This document shows positions 10,961 to 23,124 of a DNA stretch of 64,000 nt, one piece after another. The translations under genes and the position numbers were made by a program. Under the pieces are notes generated by a model. That model saw nothing but the letters and a program-made list of their open reading frames with translations, ran no database searches and was not told the origin of the DNA. This stretch comes from Anaspis maculata (taxonomy: Eukaryota > Arthropoda > Insecta > Coleoptera > Scraptiidae): contig OX421965.1 of NCBI GenBank assembly GCA_949128115.1, positions 34,219,681 to 34,283,680 on the forward strand, in the 5' to 3' direction. The first letter of the stretch is position 1. Each line of letters begins with the position of its first letter.

Positions 10961-13570
10961 TATTTTTATTTTATCTCAATTTCCCCTACAAATATTTAGA
11001 AAGGCTCCTAAATAATACAGATGCACGGTTCTGCTTTTTCTTCCACTACACGGTCTCTTCCACGACAGTACCTTTTTCACGGTTCAGGTTTCCATAACAC
11101 ATATCGTCGCTTTCATTTTCAAAGCTTCATATTGTTTCCAGTATTTCCAGTATAGTTACCTTGAACAAAAGTAGAAATACATAGGTATATTTATGAACAA
11201 AGTAATGGTGTCTCAATTTTCTCCAACAACTCTTCACTGACCAGACACTACTCTCAGTGACATGCATTTCGCTCACAATAGAACCCTACGAGTCCAGGCA
11301 GAAATTTCTAAACCCGCGAAAAACAGACATTTTCTCGAATTCGTGTTACTCGTACACAATCAATTACTCACGCCTCTTGGAAAACTTCATCTGACTAAGA
11401 CACTATCGACGGACATGCATAAAATTACTAAACTCGCCAAGAAATAACCTGACATTTGCCTAAAACAACGGAAAATCAACATCATGTATACAATTCCCTT
11501 TCCTCTTGTCCGGTGTCAGTAGAACAAATTCCCTGTCTACTTTTCAACCAATGCTGTCACCCAGGCGACGGCTTGCCGGCGCCGGTGACAGCTAGTTTCT
11601 ATTGAAACACCTGTGGGTGTAAAAGTGAAGTTTACTCATCTGCATTTCAAAAATGGGCTGCTCATCAGACTCACGCCCGTCAGGTCTTCGCTACTTGTTA
11701 CTGAGAAGGTATGTTGTAGACTGCTTTTCTTTCAATGTCATTCATCTCTACAATACGGCACAGATGTGTTTGACTACGTTCGATGACAGTTTTGTTGACC
11801 CAGTAATAATTTGAAAGAACTTTCACAAACCAGCTGAATCACGTAGGTACCTATCAGCTAGGAAGATAACAAAGGAACTGAAAAAATGTCAATGTATCGC
11901 CAATTCACTTCGCTGCGTTTTTCAACAGATAACAATTTCAACTCAAACAAAAGAAACCAAATATGACCTTATCCGCCATTCATCTTTGAATAATTGAATC
12001 TTTTCATCCTTTCTTGCCTCCTGCTACGGTGACGTAAGTGTCGACCCTTGTCGAAAGTTTTGAACTCAAGCACACCTCTGCATTGTGCCCTTCGTGCCCA
12101 CACACTTTCACACAGCGGAGGGCCGTCGGAAAAAATGCCTAATGAAAAGGAAATTGAGTTCATAGGGCTGCGCGTATCGTTATAACTCGAAATATACCAT
12201 ATTCGTCGCAATGATCGTTATGCTGCGTGGTCTTTTTCTGCTTGCTTGTGCTGTCCTTTGTTGGTGCGGGGAGGAGAAACTTCGACAGCAAAGTTTTGTG
12301 TGAAATCGACCAAGTTTTAATATCACCTCCACGCCATCGCTGCCGTTCCGACTCCGCCGAGGAGTAATATATTTTATTTTATGAATTATCGCGCGGCTTC
12401 CTCCTTTTAATTGATTTTCTTGTCGTTCCTCCAATTTAAATAATTTACCACCGGCGTGGTCGTCAGATTTTTCTTCCAAGGTGCCGGCAAATTAAAATTC
12501 CACTGCGGTACCTATCCTTCTTGCCGCCCGCGAGGTCGGAGATGTACGGCCCTCCTGCAATCAAGATCTCCCCGTGGCCCGTGGCCTTTGCATTTCGACT
12601 TCCCTTCCCCTCTGAGTTGACATACAATTCAGACTTGCTCTGAATTTTTGTAAACGCTAAAACTGCCTTTGGTCCCAAAGGTTTGTCGTCTCTAGTATAT
12701 TAGTGCGAACTGAGCACTTGTGTCTCGCAAGGGCTCCTATAACCTCGCCTACCATCCCATCCTAATTTCTTTTTCATCTCTTCCAGTTTTCATTGTTTTT
12801 TTGAAATTGCTTTCCATTGTCACTGTTCGATTTTGTTTCACACGAGCTGCTGCACTGAGGTCTGTGTCAGTTGAACCTGTTGCTATATTCTTTTCCTAGG
12901 CATTTCAGCAGGGCGTAATATATAGGAGAACACGGCATAAATCTTACTATCGCATTCAAAATTGCATGTGCACGACACTGTCTGGCAGTGATAGGAGCAT
13001 CTGGCGGCTGCGAGGGCCACCTGGTCGGAGTTCCGCCCTCGTGCCACCAGGTTATACTCGTACGAACGGGTGTATGTGTATACGCGATAGCGTGGAGAGG
13101 TCCAAAATCCAGGGAGAAACTCCACTACAATAGCCTTAGCCGCCTTATCTGCGGCCATTGTCTCCAAACTGACACGTTCTATTTAAATTAACATGAAAAT
13201 TGCATCGTCCGGGATACTCGCCCAGGCACTCCATGCGAAGGATTTATCCCCACAATAAACAATACGCACACTGTGTACACTCACTGAGCCGTTGGGGGAC
13301 CGAAGGTGTTTTTGCTCTCACACTTCCACCAAAGGCTGCCCGGAGCTTCGCCAAAGAGAGAATAAGCGCCACACGCACTCGTGTTCCATCGTCGCCGAGC
13401 CTGTTATTATCGCAGCCCGTACGTCGTTTACACTAAGCACGTCAATAATAACTGTGAGATATAAAAGCGGTATAAGCTTTAACCAAAACACCAAAAGACA
13501 AAAGGGCTTATCGTCAATGGAAACCGATAAAATTGTAAGTTTTTCAGACGTCAGTTTTTAGGCGAGCTTT
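10961..13570. other. Unique sequence, no gene recognised
   Basis: No family-level coding match was found. Opposite-strand ORFs at 11969-12678 (80, 99 and 71 aa) sit in a moderately G+C-rich block. The block at about 12.2-12.7 kb and 12.9-13.45 kb looks compositionally conserved rather than repeat-like. I see no clear repeats apart from short polypyrimidine runs near 12770-12840. Confidence 0.5.
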
Positions 13571-15680
13571 CACGCAGCTTTGATACGTAAAATGCTAATT
13601 TACAGAATGTTGTTACTCGGTGTTATAACATTCCTCAATATGCTCAGTCGGTTCTCATTTTCATCAGGAAAATTTATATGCAACAATCAAATTTAGAGCG
13701 CAGGGATTTTCATCAAAGTTAGTGTAGTTAGCGCGTAAATACAGCAAGCAAGTTGGTGATTATTATTCTCCGTAACTTCGTAAACAGTGAAATTTGCGGA
13801 AAACACGCCGCGGTGGAGATTGATTTCCCACACAGCATTAAATGCTAATTCTAAATTTCACAGGCATGTAACGTTCATATAATGCGCTTCGTAATAACGT
13901 TATTCGTAAAATAACAACTCATAATGCACCTGGCAAACCCATCAAGCTGGAATTTTTTGTCGCCAAGCTATCAGTTTACAATAAAATGACCAATATGATC
14001 ATGATAGAAGCAGAATATGAGTAGTAAAATTGTTGTGAATCATTGTAAAATAAGTTAGTATAGTAGATTTCTCCCATTAAAAACTGCGAGGGAAAAAAAT
14101 TGATCACAGAACTGAATTTTTCTAATCCTAATCTGTGCTCCTGTGACCGTGGTTCAATCCCTACTGTATGAGAAAACTCAAACACGCCAACTAAATCAAT
14201 TTTATTCCACAAAATATCGATTATACGCCGAGTACCTAATCAATTCCGGCGCATATCGGTACTGCGGTGGTGTGTAATAATATAATGTATTACGCAAAGG
14301 GTGCTGTTTTAGATTTCAGATTAAATTAAGTGGTCAGCAGATGTTTATAGGCGGTTTTCGTGTTATGAAGTCATTTTCTTCCTCATTCGCAGGACGGACG
14401 TCTGTGCCGCAAATCAGGCCCCTCGCCTGTGTGCATGCTGCTTCCTCCATGCAGAGGTTTCATTTAGTTCTCCTCCGCCTCCACTTTTTTCCAACTATCT
14501 CGGGGAAGCACCCTTTTATTAACGTAATAAATCCCATCATTCAAAAGTAATGCCTTGGGATAATGGCCGGCGGGCACTCACTGATGTCATTCAGCTAGCC
14601 GGTCCTCTCTTTCTCTCTATAATATCATATCAAATAACGAGTCCACCAGCAGGGTCTTGTGCCTGGCCACAAGCTGTTAGGTGTCGCCACCTTTGGTGTC
14701 GCGCGGAGCTCACCCCAAGGAATTTCTGGATCTGGCAAAGAAATCGTTAAAATACACGAGGCTAATGGTATTACCACGGATCATTGTGCACCAACGGGGT
14801 CAAGTGACAATGTCAAATTTAATAATGCAGGGGATGAAAGGCGCTACTCCCAAAGGGTCGAAATTCTATACGCCCGTAATGTTATTATTTGGAGGGGAAA
14901 GTATCGGATCAACGGAAGTTAAACTGACCCTTCCATTTTCGAAGCAGATGTAGGAAGCGATTGAAAATACGTCCTCTCTATTCTGTGTACCTCTGCGGAA
15001 ACTCGTCCCCCACACCAACCACAACCATCATAAGTAATCCGTGAACTAGTTGGTATAGTTTGCGCAGTTTTGACGTTTGAAAATTCAAATTAGAAAGGGA
15101 GCGTTGGGACAGTCCATTCAAGGAATTGATTTGGGAATTTTGAATGAAAAAAAAGCTTTCACTTGGAATCACCAATTCATAAATACTGTACCTGCTGATG
15201 GAACCGATCACAACGAAATTCGAATCAACCTGAGAATCCTGATGAATCGAAAAGAGGTTGTTTAAAAGTATTGATTCAATAGGGAGTATGATGCCACCCA
15301 TGAGTTAAAGAAGATACTCAAGTCTCTCTCACTATTGGTCTATACATTCATCTACATAAATTCGCATTGAGATTTCGTTTTGATTGAACACACAGAGGAT
15401 TTGTGTGTGAGAAGAGATGTTCGCTGGAAGTATGCAAAGTATTCCGGGAAGGTCTAAAACGGCTGCGAGTACATCTTTCAGATTTGATGCCTTCCACATT
15501 CATGCCCGAACATATTTAATCCAAATGCGACCGACCAACGGTGCAATGAATGGGGGTCGGCCTTTGGCTGGTGTGCTGGTGTGTGTGTGTGCTCGACGCA
15601 GAGAGAGGAAGAGTATCAAAGTGCTGACTGTCGGTATGCCGAGTGTTCATATTCCATGGAGCGGCACTCTAGTTTATGTG
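13571..15680. other. Unique sequence, no gene recognised
   Basis: Short ORFs on both strands (up to 107 aa on the minus strand at 14978-15301) show no recognisable family. A GTGGTTCAATCCCTAC string near 14151 resembles a Pol III B box, but I could not find a convincing partner structure. A short (GT)n lies at about 15578-15590. Confidence 0.45.
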
Positions 15681-16383
15681 GTTTAATCGAGCATATAATG
15701 GCCGTCCCTTGCTGACCACCCTAACTCGTTGTGCGCCACTTGCATGGACGTTGGAGTGGATAATATGCACAGTTTTACTGGCTATTAATGCCCAGAACAG
15801 GAGTTTGATAACCGGCCTCGAGTCCTGTCGAGGCCTTCATTAAGTGTCTTGAGATAAGACTTCTCGGCCAATTAATTCCACCGACACCTCTTCCTCGGGC
15901 AGGCGGCCCTCGAGCCATCCCGCCGCAGCAAGATTAATCGTTCTGGTTCGGGCCGGCCACACGGCCGGCCGATTTTGTACAGGGTGGCTCGGCAGAGACT
16001 CTAGCAAACTTTGTTAATTTGTGAAGTAATTACGGAATTGATTTTCATTGACAATCATTTTATTCGCTTCTTGACGAAGATTGTTTCACTTAAATATATG
16101 CGAGTACACTTCGACCAGTTTCTGTAGGTCTTGATTAGCTTTGTCGGTTTCATACGAATGTGACAACAGTACTTTTTTGAATTTCAGCTGGAACAAGTTT
16201 TTTCTGCTTGAGACACTGGATGGGGTCTTTCAGCCGTAAGCTCCAGATCCAGATCATCCCACATGTCCTGGTGATTTGCACAATGATTAAATACATCAAG
16301 TACGTTGGTTTGATTCTCTCCGTGGAAGAATTATGAGCATATCACCTTTTTTGCAGGGAATGAGTCATAACCCCAAGAATGAA
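15681..16383. other. Non-coding block with a strong palindrome, possibly conserved
   Basis: At about 15953-15972 the sequence GGCCGGCCACACGGCCGGCC forms a G+C-rich palindrome next to ATTAATCG. The surrounding 15780-15960 sequence mixes C+G-rich text with several TAAT/ATTA cores. No gene is seen. The mixture is typical of conserved non-coding elements, but this is only an impression from one sequence. Confidence 0.3.
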
Positions 16384-16536
16384 CTCTTATGGTGCGATTC
16401 TCTAAAAAATTACATTCCATAAAGGCTCTGTTACGCTGTTATTACCTAGGCAACAGCCAATGGCCACCAGGTATTTTTACATAACAGAGCGTTTATGGAA
16501 TGTTATTTTTTACAGAATAGCACTATAAATACGAAT
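16384..16536. repeat. Hairpin inverted repeat, ~150 bp
   Basis: The left arm (GGTGCGATTCTCT...TTACATTCCATAAA, then GCTCTGTTA) is mirrored by the right arm (TAACAGAGC, TTTATGGAATGT, ACAGAATAGCACTATAAA). The loop around 16440-16480 holds CCTAGGCAAC and GGCCACCAGG. It looks like a small MITE. Confidence 0.8.
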
Positions 16537-16595
16537 GGCCAGTTGATCTGGCGTACGGAACTCCTGATCCATTCAAATATAAACTTAAATCGAGA

Positions 16596-16850
16596 CGGCC
16601 CCTTGGCGCAGGTGGTTGTGTGGCTGCTTGCGGCTTTGGGAGCCCCGAGTTCGATTCCCGGTCAAAAGCTCGGTCAAAAGTCTGGGTGTTTGTATTTGCT
16701 TGCTGCATGACCCACACTATAAGATGAGAGCTAAGGCTTTGTCCTACAGAATTGTTCAGAAATGAATGATCGCACTGAGTACTCCTTCGCAATGTCCTCG
16801 TTTACATTCCGGGGCAAAGGACAAAAGGATAATTTGTGACTGAAAATTGG
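16596..16850 (+). mobile_element. tRNA-derived SINE-like element
   Basis: The head carries a Pol III A-box-like block (TTGGCGCAGGTGG, about 16603-16615) and a B-box-like block (GAGTTCGATTCCC, about 16648-16660). Their spacing of roughly 35 bp is right for a tRNA-type internal promoter. About 180 bp of unrelated tail follow. The acceptor arm is not intact, so this is unlikely to be a functional tRNA gene. The 3' boundary and target duplications are not clear, and the end point given is approximate. Confidence 0.6.
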
Positions 16851-18060
16851 AAAGTATGGGGTGCGTGAAACTGTGGAACTTGAGCATTGAGCAGTGCTTC
16901 AAGAATAAATGAAACGACTAAGTAGGAAGATGATGAAAAGATGCGAAGAGAACTAATTTTGTTCCGGAAAATTTCAGAAAGAGAATTTCTTTTTTCAAAA
17001 GAACTTCCAAAACATGAAAAGAGTAGATATCGCCACTCTAGTCGACTTTAGGAGAGAGGAAGGATGGAAGAAGTTGTTTCAAGAGACACTTAGTCGAATG
17101 AGATGTGGGCTTGAGACTTTGGTAATGGTAACAGCCTGGCATCCTACGACCATTTTCCAGCAGAGTTACTCAAGCTGAAGCTGCTAAATGATTCCAAATT
17201 GTAGGAATACATCATGCAGATCTGTGGTGGTCAGCGCGTTCGACTGCCACCCTAATAATTTATGCATTTTTGGAATAATGGCAGGTAATATTGTGAAAAC
17301 AGAGAAAAAGGTGAGTATGTCGACGAAAACTAACCTACAATATTATCTCCAAAACCAGAAGAGGTAGCTCAATGAATTTTTCAGGATATGTTAGGGGCAT
17401 GCTCCAGAGTGACATTGAATAAAAAAATCTCCATAATTCTTGCATTTTCTTTGGTTAGGGTTGAGGAAACCATAAAAATGGTGTGGTGCGCCCTCTTTCG
17501 CCTATATCTTGTAGCGCAGATGGGCTACAGTGCGGGATTTTCCACGGTATGTTCATAACATATTGCAGATTGATATAAAACATCAAAATCTTGGTTCGGA
17601 TTTTGTTTTGTGTCAATGTCTATTATCCCTGGGCTACTCTGCACACTTTGAATATCCTGCCCGTTTGAGCACCTTCATGCGGCAGTTGCGAGCATTATTT
17701 ATGTGTAAGGAAAATTGTCAATATTGAAGTTTATGAACTGTTGAAATTGACATTTGCGGGTGGTATTGTTGTTGTGGAAACAGATAATTTTCTGCAGAAA
17801 GTGTAAAAAATCGTTACTTTTGGCGCTGAAGCAAATCCGCAGAGTGCCTATATCTTGCGTTGCTGTTTTGGTGACAACGAGGGGTGACAGCAAGGGAAAC
17901 ATGATTACGTTTGGTACTTGATGATCATTAACCAAGACAGTGTGCTCTGGGTATAATTTCATAAGTAGTTTGAAAAAAGTAAAATGAATTTATCAGTTTT
18001 TCCATCGGTGTTTCCAAATACAATATTAATATGTATCATAAAACAAAAAACAAAAAAATT
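16851..18060. other. Unique sequence, no gene recognised
   Basis: No coding family, array or hairpin was noticed. Open frames are short (65 aa plus at 17530-17727; 87 aa minus at 17699-17962). Confidence 0.5.
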
Positions 18061-18136
18061 ACATCACAAAGTCAAGCACAACGTTTTACATGTGAAATAG
18101 AACAGAACGACACAAACAAGCAACAAATAACATGAC

Positions 18137-18730
18137 TCACTCATTTAAAACGAAAGACCTCAGTTTCATTGCCCTGGCCAAGAACGCGACAACCTCCCCG
18201 GCATGCTCCTTGCTTACCCTCTGAAGGAGCTCATGACAGTCCCGGCAAGAGAAGAAAAACTTTCGGATACCCGTGTACAGAGGACAACGAAAAAGAACGT
18301 GATCAAGCTCTTCCCACTCTGACAAGTTGCACATGGTACATCTCTGATTAGGATCAATCGTGTAGTTTGCGAAGTTAAGGTAAACCTTAATGGCAAAACG
18401 GTTACTTGTTCTGAGTTGCATTATACATTTTTTAGTGTTTATAGGCATGTCCAAGTCCAAGTACGATGGACCGCTGATCGAAGGAAGGGGCTCTAGGAGT
18501 GTGAAATGTTTATAATTCGGACAGAAAGTACTCAATAATATTCTGTTATAGTCTTCGTGTTCTGTCTGCTCAACGACGCTCTTCATAATGGCACGAATTT
18601 CTTGTGTTTGGAATTTGGCAGGGTCTAGAGTGATGTTATAGTTTTGAAGAGTTTCTCTCAGTTGGCTATACCAGTTGTTTTCAGGTTGTTTGTCGGGAAG
18701 CCGTTTAGAAATATCAACCGTTGTAATGCC
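18137..18730 (-). pseudogene. LINE ORF2 C-terminal domain remnant (zinc-binding type)
   Basis: The minus-strand frame runs from about 18710 to a stop near 18137. It holds a CxxC...H....C cluster (C-T-M-C, then DHVLFRCP) characteristic of the C-terminal zinc-binding domain found downstream of RT in many LINEs. The domain is thought to help bind the element's RNA or the target DNA. Sequence upstream of about 18730 shifts frame, and the link to the RT part is broken, so no full protein can be made. The ATG at 18586 is internal and not a real start. Confidence 0.75.
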
Positions 18731-18826
18731 CTATAAGTGTACCTACTTGTCCTGTGATTTTTGACTTTAGCTAGAACGTTAAGAGATTGTTTGATAACCT
18801 GCAGTCCCAAAGGATCCAACTTCAAC

Positions 18827-19450
18827 TCAGTTCTCAAGATGCTCCCACCGGGTTACACTTTCGAGAAATGACGATTTTCGTCTTCTTATAACGTTAAGAG
18901 CGAGCTTGTTTACATCACAATAGTGTCTCAGAGTGGGAAGTGACTTTCGGAGCTGGGTAGGTGTGTCCGAGAAAATATCGAGATTGTCCGCATACATGAG
19001 CACACGGATCATCGTGTGACCATCAAGGGGTACACCCCTCATTCCGTCTTTCGCGAAAAAGCTGTCCAGATCATTGATCAAAATGGAAGACAGAAGTGGG
19101 CTGAGGGGATCCCCCTGCAACACGCTCCTGGTTATTCCCACAGATCTGGTTTCCTGACCGTCTTCCAATTTTATTTGAGCGTTTCTATAAAGAGACTGTC
19201 AGTATTCTGACGAATTTTGAACTAACTCCCCCCTAATAAAGTTTGGACCACAAGGTTTGATGACCACCTGGTCAAAAGCTTTCTGAAAGTCAGAAAATAC
19301 TGCGTATAGCTTGCGTCCCGGTAGCCTAACAACGTTGCAGACCAAGTTCCTCCGAAATCCGGCCTGGCCCTCTGGCAGTAGATTAGTACTTTCTACATAT
19401 TTGCTCAGCCTGTTGTTCAGTATATGAGTGAAAATCTTTGTTATGCTTTT
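18827..19450 (-). pseudogene. LINE reverse-transcriptase fragment with stop and altered box
   Basis: On the minus strand the fragment shows, in order: a KIFTHILNNRL-type lead and QAGFR (about 19440-19340), RT motif A as FSDFQKAFD (about 19295-19270), motif B as QGDPLSPLLSS (about 19120-19090), and motif C as YADN (about 18990). Active RTs have YADD or FADD, so the second aspartate is lost here. An in-frame TGA lies near 19207 between motifs A and B, and the frame closes at 18827. The protein would reverse-transcribe LINE RNA at a nicked target site, but this copy cannot. Confidence 0.85.
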
Positions 19451-19470
19451 GACGATTGCAATGCTCCGAT

Positions 19471-22082
19471 GCTCCGAAAAGTAAAATGCAAGTTGAGATT
19501 AAATCTGGCGGGCGATGGCCATCATAGTGTTCGTTTGTCAGTCGGCTGTCATTGGTGAAAAGAAATGCGTAGTTCCGTCTAGCGCCGCCAGGTTAATAAT
19601 TATGCCGAAAAAGTCGAAAAGAATTCACAGAGAGCTTACGAGGAGAAGGCGCGTAATGTGGAAGGTTTCATACATACCTATTATGGTGCAGAAGCAAAAA
19701 GACCTCGGACGCAAAAGTAGCAGATCTTTGCCCTCGGTCTAAATAAGTACGTTATGCTCAAAAAATGACGGCAAAACGACTCACTTTACACCTGGTCGTG
19801 CAGAAATATCATTTAGGTATAATATATAAATAATATATCAGTAATATATGAAATGAACGAAGCGTACAAGTGAATACTCAACATGCTATTTCCTGAAAAT
19901 GGGCTCAAAAAAATGTAACAAAATGTTGTGGACAAATTGGTCATCAGTGATGCAGCGCTCCATGAATTACTTAATTGTATGTTGTATGTTAGCACCGGCT
20001 ATACGTGAATGTGAAAAATTAATGTCCGATACTAATGACCGCGGCAAATGGGCCATGCATTATTAATCAAACACTCTTGAGATCAATAATTGGGTGTTAT
20101 CTTGCTAACGAGACTAATTTTTCTTTTTGCTTGATTGTAAGATTTCGGGCACAAGGCCGATACCTTTTGTTCATTTAACCCAGTATCAATGCCCCAAAAA
20201 TAATATTTATGGCGAAAACGGAAGCACGCCAGAAATATTTGGAGTAGCACTAAGCACCCACCCCCTGCCCGGCCAGCTTCAAAAAAGAAAATATATAATT
20301 ATTCATTGTATAAGAAGTTATAATTTATGGCTTCCTCCATGGGAGTTTTGTGTTGTTGTAGTACAAAATATTAATGATTCTAAAGATAAATTGTTGGCAA
20401 CACGCACCTAAATAATTATTTATAAGCAGGTCTGCCGCCACCGCTAGTATGTGTGTGCTGTGTGTTGGTGTGTGCGCGCAAAGAGAAGAGAGAAAACACA
20501 TGGTGCAATGGTGCGGAGGTGGTTGGCGGCGGCAACGATGGCCCGAGTCCATCACAATATACACACACACTCACACAATAATTGGCGCCGCTGACCCGAA
20601 AAATGACTTGGAGCTAGTGACCCATAGAAGGTTGAAATCTCGAAGCCGCCTTGATCCGGAAGGGCCGTCAATAGTTCTGTTATCGGACCGCCCGTCTTTT
20701 CACAAGTCTCAAATAAATGAAATCCTCATGAACACAATGGGGCGACAGCTTGTCTCCCTCTTTCCCTCGACACACACACAAGACGCCCTGAAAGAAAACG
20801 TTTCCTGCTTCTTTGAACACACATACACTCGCACACCAACGCACACCATAATGCTTAGTCCTGAAATTGATAAGTCCTGAAATTGATAAGTCCTTTCCTA
20901 AGGACCCGGCCTGATTAATTTCCTACTGGTGGGTTTGATGTGAAGTATATGTGCGGTTTGCTAGTTATAACTTTCGGGAGCGTGCAAGCGGAAGACATTT
21001 TTGGATGTGGAATTGTGAATTTGCGTGTTGTAGTAGACTCCGGGCAAAATGGAGTATGCACAGAAGTTGAACAAATAGGGAAGACATCTATCAAAATGTA
21101 GGTATAACCCCTGCCTATACATAGTAATAACGGTCTGCGCTCGATGATCGACTACAAGTCTGCTTCTCAAAATTTATTGTACCAGCCAGCAATCCGAAAT
21201 GCAAGAAGCCACTGGAGTTCATTGTGTCAACATCTCAAGTAGGTCTATAGCACAACAGCTGTTTTTTCTGTTGTTAATTCGAGCAGACTTATCTACGCGA
21301 TTTAAAATTCAAATATTCAGCGTGGTTTCCTTCCGAGTCCTTTGACCTTTCAGTATTGTACTAAGCTATTTGTGCCCTGCTGTGTTCTTAATTGTACTGG
21401 TAACGCGTCTTGACATTTCTCTTCGACTGTTTCCGGGCTCCTTGTCCGATGGTTGGACGACAAATAACGCGTGAACTCCAAAGCACCTGACTTCTTCAGT
21501 TTTTGAATTATAATTAGGTAGTGAAGCCTACCGCAATCAATTCGCCTTGGAAGTGGACAAAGGAAATCAATAAACGCAGGTAGAATCGGATCGGAATAGA
21601 GTGTGAAGTCAAGAGATGGTTGGAAGAGAGCGCTAACGATGCAGTTTCCGCGTAAGAATTGAACCAGCTGTTTAGCTGTGCGCTGCGGATATCTAGCTCA
21701 CTATAAGGACGCGGAGCGGCCGCTGTTGAGACAACTCAGTATCATAGTCTGTTCACTGTCGTCATGGATAGGAGGAGTGACGTCGCCGTGTTTGCCTACG
21801 TGTTCAGGTGCTGGTATTCTGTTGGAAGACGATCTGCAGCCTTGTCATGGGAATGGTATTCAAAGATGAGCTCATGTTGCCAGAATAAGCCTCAGCACCT
21901 TTCGAGGGGAGCCCAGGCCTCCTTGTCTGAAACTAAGCTTCGGAGTTTGCACTATCCTTTGTCAATACTGTTGGCCTCAAAATACCGAATCTTGGACCTG
22001 GTGAGTTGCAGTAAGAATTAACAACAGAGCTCTCGCGCTTTTGCTCTAAAGTCTGCACACGTGCTGGTGTCTGTTACACCAT
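19471..22082. other. Unique sequence with simple repeats; no gene recognised
   Basis: Short CA/GT tracts occur at about 20447-20475 and 20553-20580. The direct duplication CTGAAATTGATAAGTC is present twice in tandem at about 20861-20894. The 143-aa frame at 20449-20880 spans these tracts and is low-complexity (cysteine, histidine, threonine runs), so I do not call it a gene. The 19990-20110 block is ATTA-rich and could be conserved non-coding DNA. Confidence 0.45.
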
Positions 22083-23124
22083 TGAACCAAACTGCTGGAC
22101 AACGAAGTTGTCGGTATCGGAAAAATGGTTCGACTTTAGAGGCCAATAGGTCCCGATTGCCGATTGCGATTTCCATTTTGTTTATTGCGTTAACCATAGC
22201 CTCATTTTTACGTAACCCATCCTATAATAGCGAATGATAAGACAATTTATGTAAATTTTCTACAGGGTGATACGTGAAATGGTGCAAAATTGCAACGAAT
22301 TCATCGTACCCCCATTTTGAATTTTTTTTTTCAATATTCTGATACAAAAGTCATGAAGTGTGGTGTCTTATCTCGAAACGGTTTTGGAATTACCCAGATT
22401 TGAAGTCGAACGTTGAAGATATGAATTCTTATGTTGAATGTTGCAGATTTACAAAACTTAGCAGGCATAGCACAAGCACAAAAAGTATGATGTTCAGGGG
22501 GGCTTTACTCCACTCGGAAACTGAAGTTTTACATCGTTATCATGTCCAAGGACTTAAACTTGCAAATAGAACCTGTTTCACATTTGAACTTTTGATGAAA
22601 TTCTGACGAAATTCAACTAACGAAACACAGGCAGTGACAAACACTTGAAAAAGTGCCCCCTGATTGGCCCCACACCAAATATTTGGGTTGTGTTGAGAGT
22701 AAAATTGTCCTGGACTGTTGTACGAACAATCTTGCTCGGTGTCAACATTCGTTCATCAAAAGTGACTGAATCTCGCGTGCCAACAAGGCAAATCTGTAAC
22801 ATACAACATAAAAACCTATATCTTTAATGTTAAACTTCCAATCTGGGAAATTCCAAAACCGTTCAAATACATGAATTTTTTGATTTTGACAAATAGGGGT
22901 ACGATGAAGTCGGTGCAATTTTTCAGCATGTTACGTATTACCCTGTAGAGATTTTACATGAAGTTTTTTCAACATTCACCTTTACAGGATAGGCTACGGA
23001 AACATGAGGCTAATTAACACAACAAACAAAATGAAAATCACATCCAGCATTCGGAAGTTATTGGTCTTCAAAGTCGAACCATTTTTCCGATACCGACAAC
23101 TTCGTTGTCCAGCAGTTTAGTTCA
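22083..23124. mobile_element. Foldback element, ~1.04 kb
   Basis: The outer ends read CTGCTGGACAACGAAGTTGT (22092-22111) and its reverse complement close to 23115. The arms pair onward through CGGAAAAATGGTTCGACTTT, then TACAGGGTGATACGT (near 22263) against ACGTATTACCCTGTA (near 22932), and CGAAACGGTTTTGGAATT (near 22374) against AATTCCAAAACCGTT (near 22850). The centre near 22640 is less well paired. No coding sequence is visible. Arms are moderately diverged. Confidence 0.85.

Larger units (their letters stand above)
18061..19470 (-). mobile_element. Truncated non-LTR (LINE) retrotransposon, minus strand
   Basis: On the minus strand the order is reverse-transcriptase palm sequence (about 19450-18830) followed by a C-terminal cysteine/histidine domain (about 18730-18137). 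This is the order expected for the 3' part of a LINE such as those of the I or Jockey groups. The 5' part (endonuclease and RT fingers) is missing beyond about 19470. Several hundred bases between the RT catalytic box and the C-terminal domain also seem deleted. The 3' end near 18000-18060 is A-rich on one strand but has no clean poly(A) tail. No target duplication was found. Confidence 0.85.

Noticed and set aside
14100..14180. Possible tRNA or SINE B box at GTGGTTCAATCCCTAC
   Set aside because: No convincing A box or cloverleaf could be paired with it.
20449..20880. 143-aa plus-strand frame
   Set aside because: Runs through CA/GT tracts, is low-complexity and has no recognisable domain.
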